A DNA stretch of 64,000 nt from Faecalicatena contorta. GTDB taxonomy: Bacteria > Bacillota > Clostridia > Lachnospirales > Lachnospiraceae. The stretch lies in NCBI RefSeq assembly GCF_003149105.1, contig NZ_QGDS01000004.1, positions 124,001 to 188,000 on the forward strand, read 5' to 3'. Under the pieces are notes generated by a model, which saw only the letters and a list, made by a program, of their open reading frames with translations, made no database searches and was not told where the DNA came from. This document shows, piece after piece, positions 1 to 8,735 of this stretch (position 1 is the stretch's first letter; each line of letters starts with the position of its first letter). The translations under genes and the position numbers were made by a program.

Positions 1-248
1 AGCTTGTTGTTCATGATGAGATGCCCGTTTCTGAAGTAGCTATGCAACTGGACATTCATTATAATAGTTTATATCGTTGGATTCGTGAATACGAAGAGTA
101 TGGAGAAAGTGCGTTCCCAGGTCATGGGTGCGCACTTTTTAATTATCAGTATGAAATTAATAAATTAAAGAGTGAAAATAAGCATTTACAGGAGGAACTT
201 GAATTGTTAAAAAAGTTCCGGGCCTTCTTGAAGAAAAAGAATGTGTGA
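1..248 (+). CDS. IS3-family transposase OrfA (5' end cut by window)
   Basis: OrfA supplies the DNA-binding helix-turn-helix that recognises the element ends. The frame is open to the left edge of the window, so the true start is upstream. Visible is the second half of an HTH (VSEVAMQLDIHYNSLYRWI) followed by a lysine/glutamate-rich, probably coiled-coil segment (NKLKSENKHLQEELELLKK), as expected for the leucine-zipper region of IS3 OrfA. It ends in TGA at 246-248, overlapping the start of OrfB. A slippery A6G heptamer at 209-215 in the X XXY YYZ phase would let some ribosomes continue into OrfB. Confidence 0.85.
   Translation, partial: LVVHDEMPVSEVAMQLDIHYNSLYRWIREYEEYGESAFPGHGCALFNYQYEINKLKSENKHLQEELELLKKFRAFLKKKNV
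209..215 (+). other. Programmed -1 frameshift site (A6G)
   Basis: AAAAAAG is phased as TTA-AAA-AAG in the OrfA frame, which is the canonical A_AAA_AAG arrangement. After a one-base back-slip, the frame reads without a stop through 245 and directly into OrfB. This would make the OrfAB fusion transposase. Productive slippage is inferred from the motif and the open frame. Confidence 0.75.
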
Positions 249-1102
249 GATTCCAGTTTTTAAAGGATCATCAGGAACAATACAACATCAAGAGGGCCTG
301 TAAAACACTCCATATATCCCGTTCTGGATTTTATGAATATTTAAAGCGTAAAGAATCTGACCGTGCCATTGAAAATAAAATACTTAGTCAGGAAATTAAA
401 CACGTATTTGAAGAACATAAAGGAAGATACGGCTGTTTACGAATTTCAAAGGCTTTGGAAAACGAGGGTTTAAAGATTAATCATAAACGAGTCCAGAAAC
501 TTATGCGTTCCATGGGCTTATATGCCAAGGGAACCCGGTATCGATATAAGCATTATCACAGCTCCATGCAAAACGAAGAACGGCCAAATTTATTAAATCA
601 AGTATTTCAGTCTACCGGGAGAAATAAAATATGGCTTGGCGATATCACTTATGTTCCAACGAAAAAAGGTGTTTTATATCTGGCAGTCTTTTTAGATATA
701 TTTTCTCGAAAGATTACAGGCTGGTCCATGGGAAGAAACATGAAAGATACTCTCGTAATGGAGGCTTTCATGCAGGGATATGGCCGGGAACTTCCGGAAG
801 ATGGATTAATTGTTCATACTGATCAAGGCTCACAATATACAAGCGGTAATTTCAGAAGGCTATTAAAACAACATAAAGCCATCCATAGTAATAGCCGAAA
901 AGGGAATCCTTATGATAATGCAATGATGGAGTCTTTCTATCGTACCTTAAAAAGAGAGCTTATTCTGGATGCCAGATTTGAAACACCAGAACAAGCTCAA
1001 ATGGAAATTTTTAAATATATTGAACTATACTATAATACGAAGCGCATGCATTCTGCACTGGGCTATATTTCTCCCGTGCAATTTGAGCAAGAAAACTCAT
1101 AA
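245..1102 (+). CDS. IS3-family transposase OrfB (DDE integrase core)
   Basis: 285 aa counted from the GTG at 245, although the functional protein is more likely the OrfAB frameshift fusion. An HTH_21-type region lies at about residues 40-100, followed by an rve integrase core. The DDE triad is visible: Asp133 in GDITY, Asp193 in HTDQGSQY and Glu229 in AMMESFYRTLK. The 35 residues between the second Asp and the Glu are the standard D(35)E spacing. It ends in the usual IS3 tail (YNTKRMHSALGYISPVQFE). No stop or missing catalytic residue is seen, so the enzyme looks intact. Confidence 0.92.
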   Translation: MRFQFLKDHQEQYNIKRACKTLHISRSGFYEYLKRKESDRAIENKILSQEIKHVFEEHKGRYGCLRISKALENEGLKINHKRVQKLMRSMGLYAKGTRYRYKHYHSSMQNEERPNLLNQVFQSTGRNKIWLGDITYVPTKKGVLYLAVFLDIFSRKITGWSMGRNMKDTLVMEAFMQGYGRELPEDGLIVHTDQGSQYTSGNFRRLLKQHKAIHSNSRKGNPYDNAMMESFYRTLKRELILDARFETPEQAQMEIFKYIELYYNTKRMHSALGYISPVQFEQENS

Positions 1103-1201
1103 AATCAACTTAACTTTGTGTCTAGAAAATGTTGACAAGTCCAAAATCCACTTCGCAATAAAGTCTAACTTTTAGGGGTCACATCAGTATTCGGCCCTTT
1201 T

Positions 1202-2146
1202 TTATATCAGTGAAAAACTCTTCAATATGTACAGCCACCCTGTGACCGTAAGTGCACTGAACATCGTGGTCAACATCACAACACTGGATGTCAGTACTCC
1301 CTCGTGCCCCATGTTCTTTGCCATCACGAAACAGCTCACTGTCGTTGCAGAACTAAGCATAATTAGAATCGCTACGAGTTCCTCTCTCCTAAACCCCAGT
1401 TCAACTGCCAGGGGAAGGAAAATGGCGGTGAACCCGACCAGCTTTATCACCGCTGCCACTGCCGCTGGTTTTACTTTCCCAAACGCTTTCCGAATGTCAA
1501 AAGTTGCTCCCATAGCCATCAGGCCCATAGGCGTTGCCACTGCCCCGATGTTAGAAATTGTCTTCTCCATGATGCCCGGCATCGGTATCTTCAGGGCTGA
1601 CCAAAGGAGTCCGGCAGCAATTCCAATAATGATTGGGTTGGTGACAATCCCTTTCAATGTGGTAATCCATACTTCCCTGCCCATTTTCTTTCTCTCCGGC
1701 TGGAAGAAGGAAAGCACGGCCACAGCCATGATATTATAGAGCGGAACACTGCCAATGATCATCAGCGGAGCCATACCGGCACTTCCATATATGTTCCGGA
1801 TAAATGCAATTCCAAGAAGAGCGGCGCTGCTCCGGTAAGAGGCCTGTATGAATTCCCCTCTGATAGCCTTGTCCCGCCACAAGAGAGAAACTGCAGCTGC
1901 AAGAGCAATACTGCTAAGTGTTGCCCCAAAGCAAAACAGCACAAATTTCAGATCCCATACCTCCGTAAAATCGACTGTCGCCAGATCCTCAAACACCATC
2001 ACTGGCAGCGGTACAAGAAAGACAAATTTATTCATCCTTTCAGCGAACTCATCCTCAATCCATCCTATTTTATTTAAAACGAGTCCCAGAATCATCAGCA
2101 GGAAAATGGGAATTGTCGCATTCAGGCAAAAAATCAGGTTATCCAT
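1202..2146 (-). CDS. AEC (auxin efflux carrier) family transporter
   Basis: 314 aa membrane protein of the AEC/PIN-like family, which moves organic anions such as malate or other carboxylates across the cytoplasmic membrane. About ten hydrophobic segments are arranged as two groups of five. The N-terminal stretch ATIPIFLLMILGLVLNKIGW and the mid-protein TNPIIIGIAAGLLW are typical of the family. The ATG at 2146 was chosen because GGGAG lies 7 bases upstream; a longer open frame to 2248 has no such site. Length matches the family (about 300-315 aa). It is a single gene, downstream neighbour of the insertion sequence. The substrate cannot be told. Confidence 0.85.
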   Translation of the reverse strand: MDNLIFCLNATIPIFLLMILGLVLNKIGWIEDEFAERMNKFVFLVPLPVMVFEDLATVDFTEVWDLKFVLFCFGATLSSIALAAAVSLLWRDKAIRGEFIQASYRSSAALLGIAFIRNIYGSAGMAPLMIIGSVPLYNIMAVAVLSFFQPERKKMGREVWITTLKGIVTNPIIIGIAAGLLWSALKIPMPGIMEKTISNIGAVATPMGLMAMGATFDIRKAFGKVKPAAVAAVIKLVGFTAIFLPLAVELGFRREELVAILIMLSSATTVSCFVMAKNMGHEGVLTSSVVMLTTMFSALTVTGWLYILKSFSLI

Positions 2147-2364
2147 TGTAATCTCCCTTCTGCCATAATTCTGGCTGAAAATTTTACTATTTTTTATAAT
2201 CCTTTCTGAAAAGCCATCCCCCTTCCACTGAGCTCGTTTCTCTGACACTTTTTCTTAACTTCAATACGATAAACGGTGCTGCTGAAAGCTCATCAAACAC
2301 CCATGCAGACAAATTATCCGGCAATTTCTCATTCTGCCCGGTTCTAGGAAAACCCATCAGAATA

Positions 2365-4404
2365 TCAATAGGGCAAACACTTCACATATCTGTACTTTAT
2401 CTTTTCGCGAACACTAAGCTTTCCCCAAATACTCCGGGCTGCCTGCACAGAAAGACGATACAGCTTTTCATGAATTTCCCTTGAAGGGGGCTGTTTCCCA
2501 AACACAGCCTGCAAGACGGCCTGTTGAATCCATTTCCAATCCTGCCTGGATATTTCCGGCAGGGCTACTTCTAATTTTTCAAAAGCAGAATCACTTAATG
2601 AGTCATCTCTGGATGTTCCTAAAACCTCTGCAACCTCCCAAAGCATGATATATAGAGAAAGAATCCCCCTGCCTTCTGCATAATTTCTGTTACTTGCTGC
2701 ATTCCGTTTTCTTCTAACTGCCGCCTGAAACCCAAATAGGAAGATAATAAACACCGCCGCTGCAGTTATGGCAGACACTGCCAAAGTCCCCGATAAAGTC
2801 TCTTTCTGTGTTTTCTCACTGGAGGCTGCGGGAGGTGCTGCCTCCGGACTGTCCCCAGTGTAGGGGAGTGTATGTTCACGTATCACCCACCCGTTGTCAT
2901 AGGTTTCACACCAGGCATGCCCCATGTCACCTGTCACCTCTGCCCGATAGCTCCCGTCCTCCTGCTCCTCAAATGCCGATACCGGTATGGCGTATCCTTC
3001 TGCATATCTTGCCGTAAAACCCATTATCCGGTACATCAGCGTGGCGGTGGTCGCAAAATGAACACAGAAACCTTTCTTATTTTCAAATAAGAAATATTCC
3101 GCAAAATCCCATCCTCCGGGAGTCGTCCCGGGATTATAATCATAAACCGTATTTTCCTCAAATTCCCTTTGTATGAAATTAGATGCATCCTCCATACTCC
3201 GAATATTCTGTTTTTTACACAAGTCTATAAGCCGGGATAAGTTTTCTGGATAATGGCTGTATTCTGCATAGACCTCTTCATCCAGTCCGATCATCTGCCA
3301 GTTGCTGTCACCGTAACTCCTGCCGAATTCCCGCGGCAGATAATAGGTCTTCTCAGGTAAAGTGTCGGTCTTTACCCATAATCCGTCTCCGTCGCCCGGT
3401 TGGAATGATGCAATGTTTCGCAGGTTAGAGGCCTCAGTGTCTGTTAAGAAACCGGGAAGCAGCCCGGATGATTCACTGTCTGCCTGTTCTGTGTCCGGGA
3501 GGCTGTCCTCAGAAGGCACCTCTGGAACTGCATCACTCGTATCTTCCTCATCATTTTCCCTCTGGTTATCATCCGGCTGTTCTTCTTCATGTACCCTGAC
3601 AACCTCTTCCAGTCTCTGAATCGCCTTAGTTTCAATAAATGCACGAGCCTGTAAATATCTTCCCCCTTCATTCCCCTTATTTTCTTCAATGGGTTCTGCC
3701 GCTGCCCACGAAAGTACACTGAGAATCAAAAGAAATCCTCCTGCTGCCACAGCTTCTTTCCAGACGATTCTTCCACTGTGTTTGCCGCTGATTGCAAAAC
3801 AAACTCCTGCTGCAAACAGTACGAAAACACAGGATTTTACAGAAGGAAAATGCCCTTCCACGGCTGCCAGAAAAACAGGAAATAAGAGCAGCACGAGAAC
3901 TGCAGCCTTTCCCTTTCCCCGGTTCAGAGCAGAAGAAGAAACTGTCAGCAGAGGAAGTGTCAAAACTGCGGTTCCGATTCCAAGCCAGACATCTGCCGTG
4001 GCTGGTACATCGTAAATTAAAGGGGCACTGCCCCCATCATGAATCCGCAGATAAGCATTCGCCAGGGAATTCAAGACCGCCACAGCCAAAACTTTGTTTT
4101 TCCATATCAGAAGCGTGACCAAAATCACCGTAACGGCCTGAGAAACTACCTTTTTCTTACCCCGTATGCCTCCAAGCCACACTCCCAGAGCCGAAAAGAC
4201 AAACAAGGAAATATACAGCCATTTTCTTTCTATCTGCATCGGGAATACGGACAGCAGGCTCTCCCACCAGGCAAATGCCAGGAAGCCGGCTGACAGCGTC
4301 CTTGCCAGAAACAGCGCAAATTTATCCGCACTGCTTACAGAAGGTTTCTTGTCCTTCCCTTCCCACAGCCGTACACCTGTTTTTTCTGTACGTGTTCTCT
4401 TCAT
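2365..4404 (-). CDS. Transglutaminase-like membrane protein
   Basis: About 679 aa. Roughly six N-terminal membrane segments (residues 28-240) lead to an acidic linker (270-320) and an external transglutaminase-like domain. The catalytic Cys is in KKGFCVHFAT (about residue 449) and the His in GDMGHAWCET (about 498). The usual third acid (GWV-P-D/E) would be met by Glu in GWVIREHT, an atypical form. Another membrane segment (540-565) precedes a C-terminal DUF4129-like tail. It is last in a MoxR/DUF58/transglutaminase operon, a widespread set of unclear role. ATG at 4404 has better spacing from GGGGGG than the ATG at 4410. Confidence 0.85.
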   Translation of the reverse strand: MKRTRTEKTGVRLWEGKDKKPSVSSADKFALFLARTLSAGFLAFAWWESLLSVFPMQIERKWLYISLFVFSALGVWLGGIRGKKKVVSQAVTVILVTLLIWKNKVLAVAVLNSLANAYLRIHDGGSAPLIYDVPATADVWLGIGTAVLTLPLLTVSSSALNRGKGKAAVLVLLLFPVFLAAVEGHFPSVKSCVFVLFAAGVCFAISGKHSGRIVWKEAVAAGGFLLILSVLSWAAAEPIEENKGNEGGRYLQARAFIETKAIQRLEEVVRVHEEEQPDDNQRENDEEDTSDAVPEVPSEDSLPDTEQADSESSGLLPGFLTDTEASNLRNIASFQPGDGDGLWVKTDTLPEKTYYLPREFGRSYGDSNWQMIGLDEEVYAEYSHYPENLSRLIDLCKKQNIRSMEDASNFIQREFEENTVYDYNPGTTPGGWDFAEYFLFENKKGFCVHFATTATLMYRIMGFTARYAEGYAIPVSAFEEQEDGSYRAEVTGDMGHAWCETYDNGWVIREHTLPYTGDSPEAAPPAASSEKTQKETLSGTLAVSAITAAAVFIIFLFGFQAAVRRKRNAASNRNYAEGRGILSLYIMLWEVAEVLGTSRDDSLSDSAFEKLEVALPEISRQDWKWIQQAVLQAVFGKQPPSREIHEKLYRLSVQAARSIWGKLSVREKIKYRYVKCLPY

Positions 4405-4416
4405 ATCCATTCCCCC

Positions 4417-5472
4417 CTACAACAGCAAAGCCTTTTGTTCCTCTCCATTTACGCGCATTGTCTCAGCTCCGCTTATGACAACAATACTGCTGAAATGGTC
4501 TCCGCGAAATGCGTCCTCATAATAAGCTTCCATGATATCTCTTCTCTTGTATGGTTCTATGTCCAGCATATGATATATAAACTCATAAACAGCTTCCTCA
4601 CTGTCTATCTTCCGCTTTATGACTCTTTCATTCTTCTCATCAAACCAGGCCGCCATATGAATACACTTTTCCCAGACCAGTGTGAGACTTAAGCATGCCG
4701 CCTGTTCCAGCATACGGTCAAATCCTGCACTGTTCTGATTTTCTTTCGGAAAGTCCAGCCAGAGGAGCACTACACATCCCAGCGGAAAGCCATATTCTTT
4801 TACCATCAGACGGTCCTCTTTTGCCGACAGCTTCCAATGAATGTTGTGTGTAGAATCCCATGGACGGTATTCCCTGACCTGATAGATTTCAGCAGGGTCA
4901 TCCCCGCTTCTCTCTGCGGCATGCTCATCGGCATCAGCCGGAAACTCTCTGGTTCTTCTTGTAATTTCCAGAGGTATCAGTTCAAGTTTAGGCAATATTC
5001 GAATCGTTCTTTTCTCTGTCAGTGGAATCTTGCGGTAAAAAAATCCCGGCAAATCATATATTTTTATCTGTTTGAGAGAGATTTTCATGCGTCCGCAGTA
5101 TTCTGAGGTAAAATAAAAAAACAGCTCTTGATTACTGCGAGCTTCCGCCATACCGGATATGTGCTTTTTCGTTTGCTTCTTTCCCCCCTCCAGACCAATT
5201 TGAAACGTCAGCTCATATTTCCCATTCCAGACACGAGATTCATTTCTTATCCACAGTCCTATCCGCAATTTCTGCTTCTTTTCCCCCATGTCAGGCGGAT
5301 TCCCCAATTCTACTGTAAAACTCCTGCAGACAAAATGCAGATATAAGGCAGAAACCAAAGGATATAATAATTCCAGAACAAGGGCAGCAGACAAAACAGA
5401 AGTGTCATACATCACAAATAAATATCCGGTTATAAGAACGAACAGTATATATGCAGCTATTCTCTTCCCCAT
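4417..5472 (-). CDS. DUF58 domain protein
   Basis: 351 aa. Two hydrophobic stretches at residues 5-47 anchor it in the membrane, followed by a beta-rich region. The DUF58 signature REYRPWDSTHNIHWKLSAK is at about 200-218. The C-terminal part has a von Willebrand-A-like fold in the family (hydrophobic strand GCVVLLWLDF). DUF58 proteins pair with MoxR AAA+ ATPases and are thought to act in assembly or maturation of membrane or extracytoplasmic complexes; no enzymatic function is established. Gaps of 8 bases to the MoxR gene and 6-12 bases to the transglutaminase gene show one transcript. Confidence 0.88.
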   Translation of the reverse strand: MGKRIAAYILFVLITGYLFVMYDTSVLSAALVLELLYPLVSALYLHFVCRSFTVELGNPPDMGEKKQKLRIGLWIRNESRVWNGKYELTFQIGLEGGKKQTKKHISGMAEARSNQELFFYFTSEYCGRMKISLKQIKIYDLPGFFYRKIPLTEKRTIRILPKLELIPLEITRRTREFPADADEHAAERSGDDPAEIYQVREYRPWDSTHNIHWKLSAKEDRLMVKEYGFPLGCVVLLWLDFPKENQNSAGFDRMLEQAACLSLTLVWEKCIHMAAWFDEKNERVIKRKIDSEEAVYEFIYHMLDIEPYKRRDIMEAYYEDAFRGDHFSSIVVISGAETMRVNGEEQKALLL

Positions 5473-5480
5473 TTATCTGC

Positions 5481-6428
5481 CTATCCCCTCTTCACGGACG
5501 GTGGCTTCACCTCCGCCAGAATCTGTTCTAAAATATCCTCAGTTCTTACATGTCCTACTCTTGCTTTTGCGCTAAGTAGTATACGGTGAACTGCAACACA
5601 GGAAAATACATCTGATACATCATCCGGGACCACATAATCCCGGCCCTTTAAATAGGCTCCGGCTTTTGCCATCGCCGTCAGGGCAACAGCCCCTCTGGGG
5701 CTTAAGCCCATGACAATATCCTCTTTTTCTCTGGTTGCCTTTGCAAGCTGGGCAATATACATATAAACCATATCATGCACATATACCTCCCGAACTTCCT
5801 CCTGTGCCCTCAAAAGCCATTGTGCCGTCATTACCTTCTCCACCGAATCCGTAGTACGGCCCCGCCTGCTCCTCTTTAAAATTTCTATTTCTTCTTTTAC
5901 AGATGGGTACCCCATCTTCACACATATCATAAAGCGGTCCAGCTGAGACTCCGGCAGAAGCTGGGTTCCGGCAGACCCCACAGGATTTTCCGTCGCAATA
6001 ACAATAAAAGGATTCCCGGTCTCCCGGGTTACACCGTCCACCGTGACCTGCCGCTCTTCCATAACTTCCAGAAGCGCCGATTGGGTCTTAGGAGAAGCCC
6101 GGTTAATCTCGTCCGCCATCAAAAAATTGCACATCACGGCACCGGGCTGATAAACAAACTGCCCCGTCTCCTTCTGATATAAAGTAAATCCGGTTAAATC
6201 CGCCGGAAGCACGTCCGGCGTAAACTGCACCCGGTTATCCTCCAGCCCCATGGCTTTGGAAAATGCCAAAGCTATCGTGGTTTTTCCCATGCCGGGAATA
6301 TCTTCCACCAGAACATGTCCTCCTGCAAGAATCGCCATCATAATCTTCTCTGTCACATCCGCCTTCCCCACAATGGCTTTCTGAACCTCTAAAAACACTC
6401 CGCCTGCTGCATCCTGATAATCAGACAA
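5481..6428 (-). CDS. MoxR-family AAA+ ATPase
   Basis: 315 aa cytoplasmic ATPase with chaperone-like activity in the MoxR family. Walker A is EDIPGMGKTT (residues 42-51), Walker B is FLMADEINRASP (102-113) with the MoxR-typical continuation KTQSALLEVMEE. Sensor 1 is FIVIATENP and the C-terminal lid contains the LSPRGAVAL sensor-2 region. Length is normal for the family. It is the first gene of the three-gene operon running left. The region 6429-6706 upstream is shared with the divergent flavodoxin-like genes. Function of the cassette is unknown; cell-envelope related activity is a common guess. Confidence 0.92.
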   Translation of the reverse strand: MSDYQDAAGGVFLEVQKAIVGKADVTEKIMMAILAGGHVLVEDIPGMGKTTIALAFSKAMGLEDNRVQFTPDVLPADLTGFTLYQKETGQFVYQPGAVMCNFLMADEINRASPKTQSALLEVMEERQVTVDGVTRETGNPFIVIATENPVGSAGTQLLPESQLDRFMICVKMGYPSVKEEIEILKRSRRGRTTDSVEKVMTAQWLLRAQEEVREVYVHDMVYMYIAQLAKATREKEDIVMGLSPRGAVALTAMAKAGAYLKGRDYVVPDDVSDVFSCVAVHRILLSAKARVGHVRTEDILEQILAEVKPPSVKRG

Positions 6429-6706
6429 ATAAATTCCTCCTTCCGTTGTTTTCTAACATTTGATATTAGTATACCACATTTTCATTCTAATAGAAAAGGC
6501 GGGAATCTCGTCCATTCACACGGTTGGCTCTCTGAATTTATTTATACAAAGCATGCTGGCTGCTAGTTCATTTGTTAAGTCTGCATAATAATAAATGAAT
6601 ACACAAAACTATATTTTTTAAATATTGTCTGGTATAATTAGGTAAATCAAAATTTATGAAAGAAATATAATATGGAGCAAAAAACTCAAAAAAAACTGGA
6701 GGGTAT

Positions 6707-7213
6707 ATGGTTAAAAGGCTGATTTTGCACGATCTTCCGCCCCAAATGGCGGATAAGTTATATACATACGATAAGGATACAACCGTGTTCTGCGCGTATC
6801 CCGCAGTACGACACTGTGTGGGCTGCTTCGGATGTTGGATTAAGACACCTGGTCAGTGCGTGATCACTGATCGGGCGCGGGAGTTTTGTGATATGATGCC
6901 CCGGCAGGATGAGGTAATCATCATCAGCAAGCTGACATTCGGCGGTCTTTCGCCAGATGTAAAAGCAGTGCTGGACCGCAGCATTGGCTATATGCTGCCC
7001 TTCTTCCGCATCATCAAAGGAGAAATGCACCATGTGCAGCGTTTTGCGTCGTCCCCTGCGTTAACATACCACTTCTACCAGACCGCAGGCAAGTCAGCTC
7101 AAAAAGAAACCGCACAAAAGCTGGCTGCGGCTAATGCGCTGAACTTTGGCTCGTCCAAAGTGATGGTGCGCTTTCATGAAGATGACGTGCTCATCAGCGA
7201 GGTGCTTTTATGA
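6707..7213 (+). CDS. Flavodoxin-like / NADPH-dependent FMN reductase family protein
   Basis: 168 aa. The CVGCFGCWIKTPGQC motif and the LTFGGLSPDVKAVLDR segment match iron-sulfur flavoprotein and FMN-reductase relatives, which bind FMN and move electrons. The N-terminal P-loop-like flavin motif normally seen in this superfamily is weak here, whereas the partner gene just downstream has a clear one. GGAGG precedes the ATG at 6707. It overlaps the next gene by 4 bases (ATGA), so the two are translationally coupled. A TATAAT at 6633-6638 may be the -10 box. The coding sequence is visibly G+C-richer than the genes either side, suggesting transfer. Confidence 0.75.
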   Translation: MVKRLILHDLPPQMADKLYTYDKDTTVFCAYPAVRHCVGCFGCWIKTPGQCVITDRAREFCDMMPRQDEVIIISKLTFGGLSPDVKAVLDRSIGYMLPFFRIIKGEMHHVQRFASSPALTYHFYQTAGKSAQKETAQKLAAANALNFGSSKVMVRFHEDDVLISEVLL

Positions 7214-7827
7214 AGATTGCTCTGATAAACGCAAGCCCCAAGCGCGGAGACAGCGCAAGCAGAACTCTTTTGCAGGCGCTGGAAAAGTGCTTGCACGACA
7301 CTGAAATCATATGGCACGATAGTGCGTCCGGAGATGGAGAGGAACTACTTCGTGCTATGGGTGGGTGCAGCGCCCTCGTATTTGCCTTTCCATTGTATGT
7401 GGATGGCATTCCGGCCAATCTGCTGCGCCAATTGGAGCAAGTTTGCCCCTCTGTTGCACAGGCTGCGCCAGAGGCAAAGGTATATGCTCTTGTGAACAAC
7501 GGATTTTACGATGGCTGCCAAAACGCTCTCGCCTTGGAGATGATGCAGTATTTTACCCAGGAAGCCGGCCTGACGTGGGGACAGGGCATCGGCGTTGGGG
7601 CCGGGGGCATGCTGCAAAGTGCCCCAATTGGGAAAGGGCCGCTGACTCGGCTTGGGAAAACAATGGGTGCACTGGCAGATACCATTTTGCAAAGGAGTTC
7701 TGCTGAGAACATTACCATTGACCCCAACTTCTCTCGATTCTTCTATATGCAGGCCGCTCATATGGGCTGGCGATTTCAAGCGAAGAACAACGGGCTTAAA
7801 AAATCCGAGTTGTATAAGCGGTATTAA
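7210..7827 (+). CDS. NAD(P)H-dependent flavin oxidoreductase, flavodoxin fold
   Basis: 205 aa. The first strand and flavin-binding loop read MKIALINASPKRGDSASRT, which is typical of NADPH-dependent FMN reductases. The second motif is FAFPLYVDGIP (about residues 57-67) and the third is ALVNNGFYDGCQNALAL. It likely binds FMN and reduces small molecules or partner proteins. The 4-base overlap with the preceding flavodoxin-like gene suggests the two proteins act together, perhaps as a heteromeric pair. Its physiological substrate is not apparent. The G+C-rich composition is shared with its partner. Confidence 0.8.
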   Translation: MKIALINASPKRGDSASRTLLQALEKCLHDTEIIWHDSASGDGEELLRAMGGCSALVFAFPLYVDGIPANLLRQLEQVCPSVAQAAPEAKVYALVNNGFYDGCQNALALEMMQYFTQEAGLTWGQGIGVGAGGMLQSAPIGKGPLTRLGKTMGALADTILQRSSAENITIDPNFSRFFYMQAAHMGWRFQAKNNGLKKSELYKRY

Positions 7828-7907
7828 CAAAACATTCTCGTCTGATATGATAGGGGCAGACTGAACATAATCATGATGGTAAACGGAAATTTGTAAAGGA
7901 GGAAAAC

Positions 7908-8567
7908 GTGAAGAAGAAAACATTAATTGGTGGTGTGATATGTATATGTGTTATTAGCAGCATCCTTATTTATGTAGCTTCCCGCTATCAAAACACTTCC
8001 ACAGAACGTTTGCCGGACAAATATGATGCAAATATTGAGCAAATACATAGTACCATAGATGAAGATCAGGATGGCATTGATGATCAGACGGATATTCTTG
8101 AGGGTACGTTTGACTATATTGCATCTAAACCCAAATATAAAAGCAGCTACTACCAGGCAGGTTATTCCGATGATGAATATGGAGTATGTACGGATGTAGT
8201 GGCAAATGCTTTGAAAAGTGCGGGATATGACCTAATGGTATTAATACAGGAAGATATTGAGAAAAATTCCGATGATTATGACATCGATGATCCAGATATA
8301 AATATTGACTTTAGACGAGTGAACAATCTAAAGGTCTATTTTTCACATACAGCAATAAGTCTTACCACAGATATTACCAATGTAGAGGAATGGCAGGGTG
8401 GGGATATTGTGATTTTTCAAAACCATGTTGGAATTGTTTCTGATCGAAGAAATGAAAACGGTGTTCCCTATGTGATCCACCATAATGATCCATGGCAGAC
8501 GGCATATGAACAGGATATTCTTGAAACCAGGGATGATATAGCCGGCCATTACAGGATTACAGAATAA
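7908..8567 (+). CDS. DUF1287 domain protein, membrane-anchored or secreted
   Basis: 219 aa starting at GTG 7908, chosen because AAAGGAGG stands 5-6 bases upstream. An N-terminal hydrophobic segment (residues 4-24) is a signal anchor. The body matches DUF1287, an NlpC/P60-like (papain-fold) group: Cys in YGVCTDVVANALK, His in VIFQNHVGIVSD, and a second His pair in YVIHHNDPW. Between the anchor and the domain lies DEDQDGIDDQTD, which looks like a calcium-binding loop. A cell-wall hydrolase or amidase-like role is possible by fold; no function is established. A+T-rich compared with the two genes before it. Confidence 0.8.
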   Translation: MKKKTLIGGVICICVISSILIYVASRYQNTSTERLPDKYDANIEQIHSTIDEDQDGIDDQTDILEGTFDYIASKPKYKSSYYQAGYSDDEYGVCTDVVANALKSAGYDLMVLIQEDIEKNSDDYDIDDPDINIDFRRVNNLKVYFSHTAISLTTDITNVEEWQGGDIVIFQNHVGIVSDRRNENGVPYVIHHNDPWQTAYEQDILETRDDIAGHYRITE

Positions 8568-8709
8568 AGACAAATTTCAATTGGGGGCAGTTTAGCGTAA
8601 TTTCAGATATGATTTATAACTGTTTGTACATTCAGAATTATGCTATTATCATTGACTAACTCTTATTACTTCTGTTATGATTTTTTGAACAACTTAAAAC
8701 ACTCACTTA

Positions 8710-8735
8710 GCAGAAGCAGGAATCTCTGCTTCTGC
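8710..8735 (+). terminator. Perfect 10-bp hairpin, weak terminator candidate
   Basis: GCAGAAGCAG (8710-8719) pairs perfectly with CTGCTTCTGC (8726-8735) over a 6-base loop. No long T run follows, so termination efficiency is doubtful. It lies downstream of the DUF1287 gene and directly before the ATPase remnant. Confidence 0.4.

Larger units (their letters stand above)
1..1186 (+). mobile_element. IS3-family insertion sequence, right part (left end outside window)
   Basis: OrfA and OrfB in the order and -1 phase of IS3-family elements occupy 1-1102. The left end is outside the window. The right terminus cannot be proved without the left inverted repeat. The best candidate ends near 1186, where GTCTAACTTTTAGGGGTCAC followed by ATCA resembles IS150-group ends that finish in CA. 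A second possibility is ACA at 1137. The element lies just beyond the 3' end of the AEC permease gene (stop at 1202), so it appears not to have broken that gene. Confidence 0.8.

Noticed and set aside
1131..1137. Insertion-sequence right end at the ACA of 1137
   Set aside because: The stretch up to 1186 (GTCTAACTTTTAGGGGTCAC then ATCA) looks more like known IS150-group ends. Without the left end neither can be proved, so 1186 was used.
1227..1739. 170-aa open frame on the plus strand opposite the AEC gene
   Set aside because: No ribosome site and a low-complexity sequence that mirrors the AEC codons; a shadow of the real gene.
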